From assembly GCF_014647535.1 (NCBI RefSeq), contig NZ_BMPJ01000019.1, positions 1 to 40,857 on the forward strand: DNA of 40,857 nt, read 5' to 3'. The notes beneath the pieces are model-generated. The model ran no database searches. It was not told the DNA's origin and saw only the letters and a list, made by a program, of their open reading frames with translations. Below are positions 20,704 through 28,542 of this stretch, in pieces. Position numbers and translations under genes: made by a program. The number at the start of each line of letters is the position of its first letter. Position 1 is the first letter of the stretch. The stretch comes from Thermus composti (GTDB taxonomy: Bacteria; Deinococcota; Deinococci; Deinococcales; Thermaceae).

Positions 20704-21579
20704 TTGAAAAATCCCTCTCACATGGAGTGGACCCCGGAAGGTAAGCTTTTGGTTTCTGAACACACCGCAGGCACGGTTCGGGACATTTCAAAAGGGGGCG
20801 ATGCTTCGGAGTCCAAGCCCTTGGCTTTCCATCTTCGGGGCCCCGCTGCTATTCGTCCTACTGGGGAAGGAAAGGTTCTCGTTGCAGAAACTTGGGGAGG
20901 AACTATCACAGACATCGCGAATGGTGGCGACGCGAGGAAACTACCAAAACTGGCCACGAACCTTAAAGGACCCTACACTCTGGCCATCTTAAAAAAGAAA
21001 ATTTTCGTAAGCGAAAGTCGCTCTATCTTCATGACACAGATCACTTGCTTGACTCTAGCTGACCGGGGAATCGAGCCTAAAGTCTACATCTCAGACATAC
21101 CCGCCCGGCATGGCGAACCTGGGTTGACCCCACCGGAGTCATGGCCTGACAAGTGGGAAAAGTACGCAGCAGCTGGATGTGTCAAAAACTGGATTGACGA
21201 TGCCGCGGGAAGAGACTTCTTCTACCTTGCTGTAGGAAACTTGGGCCAGATCTTCCGCATAAAGCCAGACGAGATGCCGGAGCAAATAACCTACTCTGAG
21301 TTGATTGATCATCCAAATACCTTAGTAGCCTGGGGACTTCATCGCTTGGGAGGGATGCGTTTTCATCCACCCTCTGGACTTCTTTTCGCGGTCCAACCGG
21401 AGATGGGAGAGGTCATAGCAATAGACCCCGCCAAACCCGGCAATTATCACTTCCAGCCCCCTGTTGTAAGGGGCTTTAGAATGCCTACTTGTGTAAGGTT
21501 CTCCCAAGACTTCGATAAGATGTATGTTTGCTCCTCTGCTGATGGCGTGGTTTGGCAAGTGGAAGGCTTCTTGGATTAG
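20704..21579 (+). CDS. Beta-propeller protein 1 (5' end interrupted by TGA)
   Basis: The readable frame is 291 aa, but the original gene clearly began at ATG 20629. Codons 1-23 match propeller protein 2 (MLKEVQEVKVGGRTRRVYV), then TGA at 20698 stands where the paralog has Trp (PFAW). The frame then continues in register. The remaining protein could be restarted from TTG 20704 or ATG 20722. The sequence has repeated blade-like units (HMEWTPEGKLLVSE, TAGTVRDISKGGD, GEGKVLVAETWGG, ITDIANGGD), as in SMP-30/NHL-type propellers. No signal peptide is seen. It shares about half its residues with the second copy. The function is unknown. It is coupled to the MFS gene 6 bases downstream. It is less GC-rich than its flanks. 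Confidence 0.7.
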   Translation: MKNPSHMEWTPEGKLLVSEHTAGTVRDISKGGDASESKPLAFHLRGPAAIRPTGEGKVLVAETWGGTITDIANGGDARKLPKLATNLKGPYTLAILKKKIFVSESRSIFMTQITCLTLADRGIEPKVYISDIPARHGEPGLTPPESWPDKWEKYAAAGCVKNWIDDAAGRDFFYLAVGNLGQIFRIKPDEMPEQITYSELIDHPNTLVAWGLHRLGGMRFHPPSGLLFAVQPEMGEVIAIDPAKPGNYHFQPPVVRGFRMPTCVRFSQDFDKMYVCSSADGVVWQVEGFLD

Positions 21580-21585
21580 GCAAGG

Positions 21586-22704
21586 GTGTTTCTACTCGTC
21601 GCCATTCTGTTTTTAGCCAGCCTTTCCGGGGGAGCGGCCGGCACCGCGGCCGCCCTGTACCTCGCCCACCTGGGCAATCCCCTCTACCTGGGCCTGCAGC
21701 ACGCCATCGGCTGGGGGGTCTCCGCCTTGGCCCTCCTCACAGGGTACCTCCTGGACCGGGTAGACCGCAAACAGGCGCTGGCCTTCGGGCTTCTTGCCGG
21801 AAGCCTCGTGCGCTTCCTCCTGGGGATAAGCCTGGGGGCTTTGGGCCCCTGGGCCTTCCTTGGGCTTTACCTAGCGAGCAACGTCCTGGAGCTCCTCCTG
21901 GAGGTCCGGGTCCTGGTGCCAAGGCTTGTGCCCCACGAGCGGGAAAAGGTCCACGGAAGGCTTTCCACGGCAAGCCTCCTCGCCGATCTCCTGGGCGCCC
22001 CCCTGGGAGCGTTCCTCTTCGGCCAGCACCCCTCCTGGCCCTTCCTCCTGGGAGGTGCCCTAACCCTCCTCGCCCTTCCCTTGGCAGGCAGGCTCCCTCC
22101 CCTACCCCCCCGTGGCCAAGCTCCCCCCGGAGTGCTGGCAGGCCTCCGGTGGCTTTTCCAGGAGGCCTTCTTCCGCAGGCTGGCAGGCCTCGTCTTCGGG
22201 GCGAGCTTCCTCCGGGTCATGCCCTTCGCCCTCCTTCCCCTCTGGGCCCTCGAGGCCGGGTACGGACCCTTGGGGTATGGGCTCCTAAGCGCCGCCTTCT
22301 CCCTGGGCGGGGCCTTAGGCGGGCTTTTTGCGGCGGGGCTTAAGGGAAGGAAGCCCCACAGGGTGCTCGGCCTCCTCTTCCTCCTGGACGCCCTCGCCCT
22401 CCTCACCCTCCTCCTGAAGCCGCCCCTGCCCTTGGGTCTTCTCCTCGTGGCCCTCTTGGGGACAAGCGCCATCCTGGTAGGGGTAGAGGAGGTGGTGCTC
22501 AGGCAGGCCCTGGCCCCGGACGCCCTCTTGGGCCGGGTGGGGGGTGGGATGCGGTTCCTCACCGGCCTGGCCGGGCTTCTAGGGGCGCTTTCGGCCGGAG
22601 GGGTAGGGGGAAGGGTGGGCCCGGAGGGGGTCTTCCTTGGGGCGGGGCTTGGGTTCTTGCTCTTGGCCCTGGCCGCCCGGACCCTCCTGGGCCGGGCCCC
22701 CTGA
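21586..22704 (+). CDS. MFS transporter 1 of the island
   Basis: 372-aa membrane protein with about 11-12 hydrophobic segments and the MFS loop GYLLDRVDRKQAL after TM2. It starts at GTG 21586, six bases after the propeller stop. It resembles the transporters at 25419 and 28543 and belongs to the drug-exporter-like part of the family. It ends at TGA 22702. The sequence regains normal high GC within this gene. Substrate unknown; export of a small product linked to the propeller protein is a guess. Confidence 0.85.
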   Translation: MFLLVAILFLASLSGGAAGTAAALYLAHLGNPLYLGLQHAIGWGVSALALLTGYLLDRVDRKQALAFGLLAGSLVRFLLGISLGALGPWAFLGLYLASNVLELLLEVRVLVPRLVPHEREKVHGRLSTASLLADLLGAPLGAFLFGQHPSWPFLLGGALTLLALPLAGRLPPLPPRGQAPPGVLAGLRWLFQEAFFRRLAGLVFGASFLRVMPFALLPLWALEAGYGPLGYGLLSAAFSLGGALGGLFAAGLKGRKPHRVLGLLFLLDALALLTLLLKPPLPLGLLLVALLGTSAILVGVEEVVLRQALAPDALLGRVGGGMRFLTGLAGLLGALSAGGVGGRVGPEGVFLGAGLGFLLLALAARTLLGRAP

Positions 22705-22831
22705 ACCGCGCTGAAGCCGGGGCCTAGGGAGTGTACTCCCCTGGTCCTCAAAGTGCGGTCCAAAACGGCGAGGGCCCGGCCAAGTGAGGCAGAGAACGAA
22801 AAACCCCCGGCGGGAATCCCAGAAGGCCTGG

Positions 22832-22930
22832 GCTCTGGGAAGCCCCCCGGAAAGGCTACCCCCAGAAGACCCCCGCCGCCCCATCGCCCAAGCCCGGGTG
22901 GCGAGACTCAGGAGGGAGTGGGGCCTTTAG
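22832..22930 (+). pseudogene. 3' tail of a lost second BTAD regulator gene
   Basis: Bases 22849-22890 are identical to 20286-20327 in the regulator gene. Read in the same frame they encode ERLPPEDPRRPIAQARV followed by ARLRREWGL and a stop at 22928, against ERLRREYGV at the end of the intact protein. Upstream, the match breaks at about 22832 with a one-base deletion. The remnant precedes propeller module 2 just as the intact regulator precedes module 1. Confidence 0.8.
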
Positions 22931-23056
22931 AACCCCCCTCCGGGAGGCAGGCAGTGGGGGGCGAGGCACTGGGGCCAAACCCCAAAGTCCCCCAAAAAGC
23001 CCCAGATGAGGAAAAGAACCCACTGGAACCACATACACCCATGTTAGGAAGGGAAA
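22931..23056. other. Non-coding spacer before the split operator
   Basis: No gene, hairpin with T-run or further repeat was recognised here. A GGGAGT/ACTCCC inverted repeat occurs earlier at 22727-22740, between the MFS gene and the regulator remnant. Confidence 0.4.
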
Positions 23057-23103
23057 CATAACAACCGCATAACACCCCAGAGGGTTTATGAGGGGTTTAT
23101 GAG
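23057..23103 (+). promoter_or_regulatory. Operator of propeller module 2, left part (cut by IS)
   Basis: CATAACA at 23057 and 23068 and GTTTATG at 23084 and 23095 each form a pair at 11-base pitch. CATAA is the reverse complement of TTATG, so the two pairs point opposite ways. The IS begins right after the last repeat. Without the IS and one target copy, this joins the right part at 24367 and reproduces the spacing of the peptide-operon operator. Confidence 0.65.
23096..23103. repeat. Target-site duplication, left copy (TTTATGAG)
   Basis: The same eight bases follow the right end of the IS at 24367-24374. Eight-base duplications are normal for the IS256 family. Confidence 0.85.
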
Positions 23104-24366
23104 GGTAGCGTTGCAGATTTTGTGTAAGCCCACTTAAGCAAAAGGGGGTACCTGTAAGAGAGACAGGAGGTACCCCATGCCCGAGTTTAGCATTGACCGA
23201 AGCTGGCTGGATGAGGTCGTCAGGGAAGTCGTCAAGCAGGTGTTGGAAACGGTGATGGAGTTGGAGCGCGAGGTCTTCCTGGCGGAGGAGGGCGGAACGA
23301 AGAACGGCTACTACGAGCGTGGCTTGGTCACCAAGCCCGGTCCGGTGCGCCTGCGGGTGCCCAGGGAGCGGGAGGGCCGCTTCCACACCGCCCTGTTCGC
23401 CCCCTACCAACGCCGGACGGAAGACCTTGAGGCCCTTGCCTTGGCCATGTACGCCGCCGGCATCTCCACGCGAAAGGTGGGCGAGGTCCTGGGGCATCTT
23501 TTGGGGGAGACCTACAGCGCCAGCACCATCAGCCGCATGGCCGAGGAGGTGCTGCCCAGGCTGGAGGCCTTCAGGAAGCGCCCGCTCAGGCAGCGTTACG
23601 CCTTCGTCTACCTGGATGCCCTGTTCGTCAAGGTCTTCCGGGAGGGGGAAGGTGTAGCCACCGAAGCCGCTTACCTGGCCCTGGGGATCACCGAGGAAGG
23701 CCACCGGGAGGTCCTGGGTTTCTGGCTTCTGCCCACGGAGTCGGGCACGGGCTGGGGTGACCTGCTCCTTGAGCTTAAGGAGCGGGGGGTGGAAGAGGTG
23801 TTGCTTTTCGTCACCGACGAGCTTTCGGGGATGGAGACCGCCATCAAGCGGGTCTACCCCAGGGCCCACTGGCAGCTCTGCACCGTGCACAAGGTGCGTT
23901 CCACCCTGCGGCGGGTGCGCAAGAAGGATCAGGAGGCGGTGCTCCGGGACCTCGTGTCCGTGGTGCGGGCTTCCGACCGGAGCGAGGCCTTGAGGGCGCT
24001 GGAAGTCTTCAAGGGGCGCTGGGCGGATAAGTACCCTCAGGTGGTGGCCGGTTGGGTGCAGCACTCTGCGGCGCTGCTCCGCTTCTTTGAGTACCCGAAG
24101 GCTTTGCAGCCGGTGATCAAGAGCACCAACCTGCTTGAGCGGATGATCAAGGAGGTGAAGAGGGCTACCAAAACGCGGGACAACACCTTTCCCGCGCCCG
24201 ATGCCGTGCTCAAGGTGATCTACTGTGTGGCCGAGGGCTACGAGGCGCGGTTTCAGGGGAGAAAGCTCCGGGGCTTTCAGCAGGCAGAGGATGAGCTCCG
24301 TGCTATCTTTGATCTCAGGTACCCCCGTGCTTAGGTGGGGGCGTACACAAAATTCGGGACACTACC
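23104..24366 (+). mobile_element. IS256-family insertion sequence, 1263 bases
   Basis: Imperfect terminal inverted repeats of about 51 bases lie at 23104-23154 and 24316-24366. Both outer ends begin GGTAG when read inward, share ATTTTGTGTA, and end GGGGGTACCTG. One transposase gene fills the element. The 8-base target duplication is intact, so insertion is probably fairly recent. The element sits within the operator of propeller module 2, in the same orientation as the genes. Confidence 0.9.
23177..24334 (+). CDS. IS256-family transposase
   Basis: 385-aa DDE transposase, near the usual length. The catalytic residues fit the family pattern: Asp in FVYLDALFVKV, Asp in VTDELSGMETAI, and Glu in NLLERMIKEVKRATK near the C-terminus. 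The family word HWQLCTVHKVRS lies between the second Asp and the Glu. The ATG follows GACAGGAGGTACCCC. The frame is intact, so the element may be active. Confidence 0.95.
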   Translation: MPEFSIDRSWLDEVVREVVKQVLETVMELEREVFLAEEGGTKNGYYERGLVTKPGPVRLRVPREREGRFHTALFAPYQRRTEDLEALALAMYAAGISTRKVGEVLGHLLGETYSASTISRMAEEVLPRLEAFRKRPLRQRYAFVYLDALFVKVFREGEGVATEAAYLALGITEEGHREVLGFWLLPTESGTGWGDLLLELKERGVEEVLLFVTDELSGMETAIKRVYPRAHWQLCTVHKVRSTLRRVRKKDQEAVLRDLVSVVRASDRSEALRALEVFKGRWADKYPQVVAGWVQHSAALLRFFEYPKALQPVIKSTNLLERMIKEVKRATKTRDNTFPAPDAVLKVIYCVAEGYEARFQGRKLRGFQQAEDELRAIFDLRYPRA

Positions 24367-24405
24367 TTTATGAGTGACGAGGATGTTACCTTCCCCTGCT
24401 ACCCT
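24367..24405 (+). promoter_or_regulatory. Operator and -10 of propeller module 2, right part
   Basis: After the target duplication come GTGACGA (24374) and GTTACCT (24385), 11 bases apart. The second ends 8 bases before TACCCT (24400-24405). Distances from the TTTATG word match the peptide-operon operator exactly (8 and 19 bases). Confidence 0.65.
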
Positions 24406-24489
24406 GGGGCTAACCCTGAAGGGGGTGAAGGAGATGCTCAAGGAGGTGCAAGAAGTCAAGGTCGGCGGCCGGACGCGGCGGGTGTACGT
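24392..24489 (+). repeat. 98-base leader repeat, copy 2
   Basis: Matches 20587-20684 at 97 of 98 positions and covers the -10 box, leader, ribosome site and first 19 codons of propeller gene 2. Confidence 0.9.
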
Positions 24490-25405
24490 GCGCCCCTTTG
24501 CCTGGAACCTGCGCGCGCCCACCCACATGGAGTGGGCTCCGGATGGAAGGCTCCTGGTGGTGGAGCGGACCACGGGTAAGGTGAAGGACGCCACCAAGGG
24601 CGGGGACATGGAGGAGGCCAAGCCCTTCGCTTGGGGGCTCCAGGGGCCCTCCAGCATGTGCCCGTTGCCGGATGGCAGGATTATTCTTTCAGAGTTTTGG
24701 GGCGAAAGGGTGGTTGACATCACACATGGTGGACCTGCTTCCCAGATGCCAGTCTTTTGCTCTGGCCTGATAAGGCCTTATAGCATCACTTGTGTTAGAA
24801 GCAGGAAAGGAAGCCATCGTATCTTCGTAGTCTCGTCAGCTCGGTCTGACTCTCTGGAAGATGTCAGGGGCCTTGTCAGTGAGATTACTACCGGAACGCC
24901 AACCCCCGTGATCAAAGACATCCCGAGTCGGCGTTCGGTGGGTACCGAAGGGTTGACCCCTCCAGAAACTTGGCCAGAAAACTGGAGCGCTTTTGCAAGT
25001 AAATGCAGTAAAAATTCATGGACAACCTTCCTACCCGATGAAGAGGATACCCTCGTTCTGGCGATTTCGAGCCTAGGACGCGTAGTGGTGTTTCCGCTTG
25101 AGCGAAACTCCAGGCCCCAGAGCGCCTTGGAGATAGCAGAAAGGCACACGATCGGTTACGACTTGGGTGAGCTTGGAGGTATAATTGGTCATCCCTACAA
25201 CCACCTGCTGTACATCACACAACCAACTCAAGGAACTGTAATTGCCTTAGATCCGCAGGAATCCAGAAGCTATGCATTTGATCCTCCGGTTGTGAGGGGC
25301 TTGCCTTCTCCGACTTGCGTGCGCTTTACCCCAGACGGGGAAAAGATGCTAGTTTGCTCTCCCACAAATGGGGTCGTCTGGGAAGTAGCAGGCTTCTCTT
25401 CATGA
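24434..25405 (+). CDS. Beta-propeller protein 2
   Basis: 323-aa paralog of the protein at 20704, with an uninterrupted frame. Start ATG 24434 lies about 22 bases after the expected transcription start, with GGGGGTGAAGGAG before it; the open frame begins earlier but that would precede the promoter. Blade-like repeats include HMEWAPDGRLLVVE, TTGKVKDATKGGD, CPLPDGRIILSE, VVDITHGG and a last VRFTPDGEKMLVCS. The fold resembles SMP-30/NHL propellers, but I see no metal-ligand set that would prove an enzyme. It lacks a signal peptide and is likely cytosolic. The first 250 bases are GC-rich and the rest clearly less so. The MFS gene follows after 13 bases. Confidence 0.75.
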   Translation: MLKEVQEVKVGGRTRRVYVRPFAWNLRAPTHMEWAPDGRLLVVERTTGKVKDATKGGDMEEAKPFAWGLQGPSSMCPLPDGRIILSEFWGERVVDITHGGPASQMPVFCSGLIRPYSITCVRSRKGSHRIFVVSSARSDSLEDVRGLVSEITTGTPTPVIKDIPSRRSVGTEGLTPPETWPENWSAFASKCSKNSWTTFLPDEEDTLVLAISSLGRVVVFPLERNSRPQSALEIAERHTIGYDLGELGGIIGHPYNHLLYITQPTQGTVIALDPQESRSYAFDPPVVRGLPSPTCVRFTPDGEKMLVCSPTNGVVWEVAGFSS

Positions 25406-25418
25406 CAAGCGTCCCCTA

Positions 25419-26573
25419 ATGCTTGTAGCCTCGCTCCTTGCTCTGGAGGCCTTCCGCCTCTTCGGAGCGGGGTTCTTCTACTTCGCCCACGCCGCCCTCA
25501 CCGCTCTTGGGGCCTTAAGCCCCCTGGGGGCCAGCCTGGCCCTGGCCTTCCGCCTCCTGGCCGAACCCCTCTTCGCCCTCTACGGGGGGCATCTGGCCGA
25601 CCGGTGGCCCAGGGGAAGGCTCCTCCTTCTGGCCACCTTGGGCCAAGGGGGGCTCACCCTGGCCCTCCTTCCTCTCCTCACCACCCCCGCCCTCCTCCCC
25701 CTCTACCTCTTGGGCTTCCTCTTCGCCCTCTTGGAGTCCCTGCGGATGGTGGCCGCAGGAGCCCTTCTCGCCGACCTCCTCCCCAAGGAGGCCCTGGCCC
25801 GGGCCCGGGGACAGCTGGGTGCCCTCTACACCGTGGCCGACGCCCTTTCCGATCTGGCCGCAGGCTTCCTCTTCGCCCGAAACCGCCTCTGGACCCTGGG
25901 CCTAGGAAGCGGGCTCCTCTTTCTCGCAGCGGGGCTGTACCGCACCCTCCCCCTACCCCCAAAGCCCCCGAGCCAACCGGAAGGGGGAAGCCTCTTGGGC
26001 CTGCGTTTCCTTTGGGAAAGCCCCTCCCTCCGCCCCCTCCTGCTCCAGGAAGCCCTACTAAACCTGGCCTACGCCCTCTTCGCCGGTCTTCTTCCCTTTG
26101 TGGTTCTGCGAGGCCTGGGGGAGGCCTTCTGGGTCTTGGGCCTCCTGGGCGCCGTCCAGAGCCTCGGGGGGGCCTTGGGAGGGCTCCTGGTAGGGGCGGT
26201 CCTGGGGCGGTTAGGAGAAGGAAGGAGCCTGAGGCTCGCCCTGGGCCTCGCGGGGCTAGGCCTCCTGGGGGTTGCCTTCCTTCCCCCCTGGCCCCTCCTC
26301 GCGGGGTCGGCCTTTCTCCTGGGGGCTGGGGGTGCCCTCTTCGGCGCTATAGCCGGGGCGGTGCGCCTGAGCCAGGCCCCCCCGGAGCTCCGGGGCCGGG
26401 TAGCGGGGGGCTTTCTCTTCCTGAGCGGAGCCCTGGCCCCCTTGGGCTCCCTCCTGGGCGGGGCCCTGGCGGGGGTGTCCCTTCCCCTCCCCTTCCTCCT
26501 GGCCGGGGGGCTTCTCCTCGCTCTTGCGCCCTTGGCGGGGAGGGGCAAGTCCCAGCCCTTTGGACGTCCATAG
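25419..26573 (+). CDS. MFS transporter 2 of the island
   Basis: 384-aa membrane protein with about 12 hydrophobic segments and the MFS loop GGHLADRWPRGRL after TM2. It starts at ATG 25419, 13 bases after the propeller stop, and is GC-rich like the chromosome. It parallels MFS transporter 1 in position, forming the second propeller-plus-transporter pair. Substrate unknown. Confidence 0.85.
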   Translation: MLVASLLALEAFRLFGAGFFYFAHAALTALGALSPLGASLALAFRLLAEPLFALYGGHLADRWPRGRLLLLATLGQGGLTLALLPLLTTPALLPLYLLGFLFALLESLRMVAAGALLADLLPKEALARARGQLGALYTVADALSDLAAGFLFARNRLWTLGLGSGLLFLAAGLYRTLPLPPKPPSQPEGGSLLGLRFLWESPSLRPLLLQEALLNLAYALFAGLLPFVVLRGLGEAFWVLGLLGAVQSLGGALGGLLVGAVLGRLGEGRSLRLALGLAGLGLLGVAFLPPWPLLAGSAFLLGAGGALFGAIAGAVRLSQAPPELRGRVAGGFLFLSGALAPLGSLLGGALAGVSLPLPFLLAGGLLLALAPLAGRGKSQPFGRP

Positions 26574-26759
26574 GGATGCTTTCTAGGCACTGCCGGGGGA
26601 AGTCTCTGGGAGTGGGAGGCAAAGGGATACAAAGCGGTGCTCCGCCACGACCCTACCCAACCCATGCGGAATCGCTATGCTGTGGAGAGGACGGCACCGA
26701 TTTCGGCGAAGGAATGGGCCTAGCGCGTTGGATTTCCCGTCTAGAGGAGGTGGTTAGGA

Positions 26760-28528
26760 CTGGATCAAAGGCTCTTCTTACCCCTGCTCCCTGCCCTCCG
26801 CCAGACTTTTCGCGCAAGCCCTGGGGAAAGCCTCCTCCTCCTAGGGCTTTTGGCCCTAGGGGGGTTGGTGCCGGTGGCGGTCCTGGGCCTCACCCGCACC
26901 CTGGTGGACAACCTGGCGGCCGCCCTGGGAACGGGTTCCCTCACCCCGGCCTTGCTCTGGCCCCTGGTGGGGCTGGCCCTGGCCTTCGGCCTGGATTTCC
27001 TTCTCACGCCCTGGGTGACCTACCTCCAGGGCTCGCTGAACGAAAAGCTCACCGCCCGGGTTCACCTGCTCCTGATGGAAAAGGTGGCGGGGGCACAGGA
27101 CCTGGCCCCCTTTGAGGACCCCCGCTTCCACGACGAGCTCCAGGTGCTGCGGGACCAGGCCCCTTACCAGCCCCTCAACCTGCTAGTCTTCCTGGGGAAC
27201 GCCTTCCGGGAAGCCCTCACCGTTCTTGGGGTCCTTTGGCTCCTTTTGGGGCTTGCGCCCCTCTTCCCCCTCCTCCTGCTGCTGGCCACCCTGCCCCAGG
27301 CCTGGCTCACCTTCCGGCTCCAGAAGGGGGTGTGGGAAGCGGTGCTCTTTGGCGCACCCGAGGCCCGGAGGATGCGCTACTTCGCCGAGGCTCTCCTAAG
27401 CCCGGAGGCCGCCAAGGAGGTGCGGTTATTCGGCCTTTTGCCCTTCTTCCGTAGACGCTACCTCGAGGCCTTCCGCACCCTTTACCAGAGCCTGCGGCAA
27501 GCCCGCACCCGCCAGGCCCTAGGGGCCAGCCTGATGGTGCTCCTGAGCGCCCTCTTCACGGCCTTCGCCCTCTTCCTAGGCCTGCGCCAAGCCCTTTGGG
27601 GGGCAGGCCTAGGCGGCCTGGTGCTCCTTTTGCAGTCCGTGGGGAGCCTCCAGCAGAACCTGTATGCCCTCATCCAGGACGCGGGCATGCTGTACGAGAG
27701 CCTCCTTTACTTTGAAAGGCTGGAAAGCTTTCTGAATAGGCCCGGTTCCCTGGAAGAGGCCAGGCCGCCTAGGCCCGTGGAGGGCTTTGCGGAGATCCGC
27801 TTTGAGGGGGTGGGGTTTTGCTACCCCGATGGCAGGCGGGCCCTGGAGGGGGTCTCCTTTACCCTCCGCCGGGGGGAACGCCTGGCCCTGGTGGGCGAGA
27901 ACGGGGCGGGCAAAACCACCCTGGTCAAGCTCCTGCTGCGCTTCTACGACCCCACGGAGGGGCGCATCCTGGTGGACGGGGTGGACCTAAAGGAACTGGA
28001 CCTAAGGCCTGGCGCTCCCTCATCGCCGCCGTCTTCCAGGACTTTGGCCGCTACGCCCTCACCCTGGAGGAAAACATCGCCCTTGCCGACCCCGACGCCG
28101 AACCCGATCCCCACCGGGTGGAGGAGGCGGCCCGGCTCGGAGGGGCCTGGGAGCTCTTCCTTCGGCTAGGCCCCAAGGCCCTCCTGTCCAAGGCCTTCGG
28201 CGGCACGGAGCTTTCCCTGGGGGAGTGGCAACGGGTCGCCCTGGCGCGGGCCTTCTTCCGCAAGGCCCAGCTTCTGGTACTGGACGAGCCCACGGCCTCC
28301 CTGGACCCCAAAGAGGAGGCCCACCTCTACGGGCGCTTCGCCCAGATGGCACAGGGCAAGACGGTCCTCCTCATCACCCACCGCCTGGGCTCGGTGCGCG
28401 CGGCGGACCGGATCCTGGTCCTCCGGGAGGGCCGGTTGGTGGAGGAGGGGCCCCATGAGGCCCTTTTGCAGAGGAGCGGGACCTATGCGGAGCTTTGGCG
28501 GCTCCAGGCCCAGCTTTACCAGGCCTAA
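26760..28528 (+). pseudogene. ABC exporter (permease-ATPase fusion) with a frameshift
   Basis: Half-size ABC exporter of about 589 aa. The membrane part has several hydrophobic segments, including [20 protein letters not shown]. Walker A is [12 protein letters not shown], the signature LSLGEWQRVALA, Walker B LLVLDEPTASLDP, and the switch ITHRLGS. The reading frame breaks at about 28010 between DLKELDLR and [14 protein letters not shown]. One extra base in the GG before CCTGG would restore it. The true start is unclear: CTG 26760, 9 bases after AGGAGG, fits the protein start, while the next TTG (26850) would remove membrane segments. Either a genuine mutation or a homopolymer error. The 186 bases before it hold no convincing gene. 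Confidence 0.75.
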
Positions 28529-28542
28529 AGGGGGGTGAGGGC

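Noticed and set aside
22727-22740. GGGAGT/ACTCCC inverted repeat as a terminator of MFS 1
   Set aside because: Two-base loop and no T-run; too weak to call.
26577-26760. Possible small peptides between MFS 2 and the ABC exporter (such as ATG 26673, 19 codons)
   Set aside because: No ribosome site, no cysteine core, and no resemblance to the 34-codon peptide.
25604-27115. Long Pro/Gly/Arg-rich plus-strand frame across MFS 2 and the ABC gene
   Set aside because: It is the high-GC shadow of real genes in another frame; composition is not protein-like.
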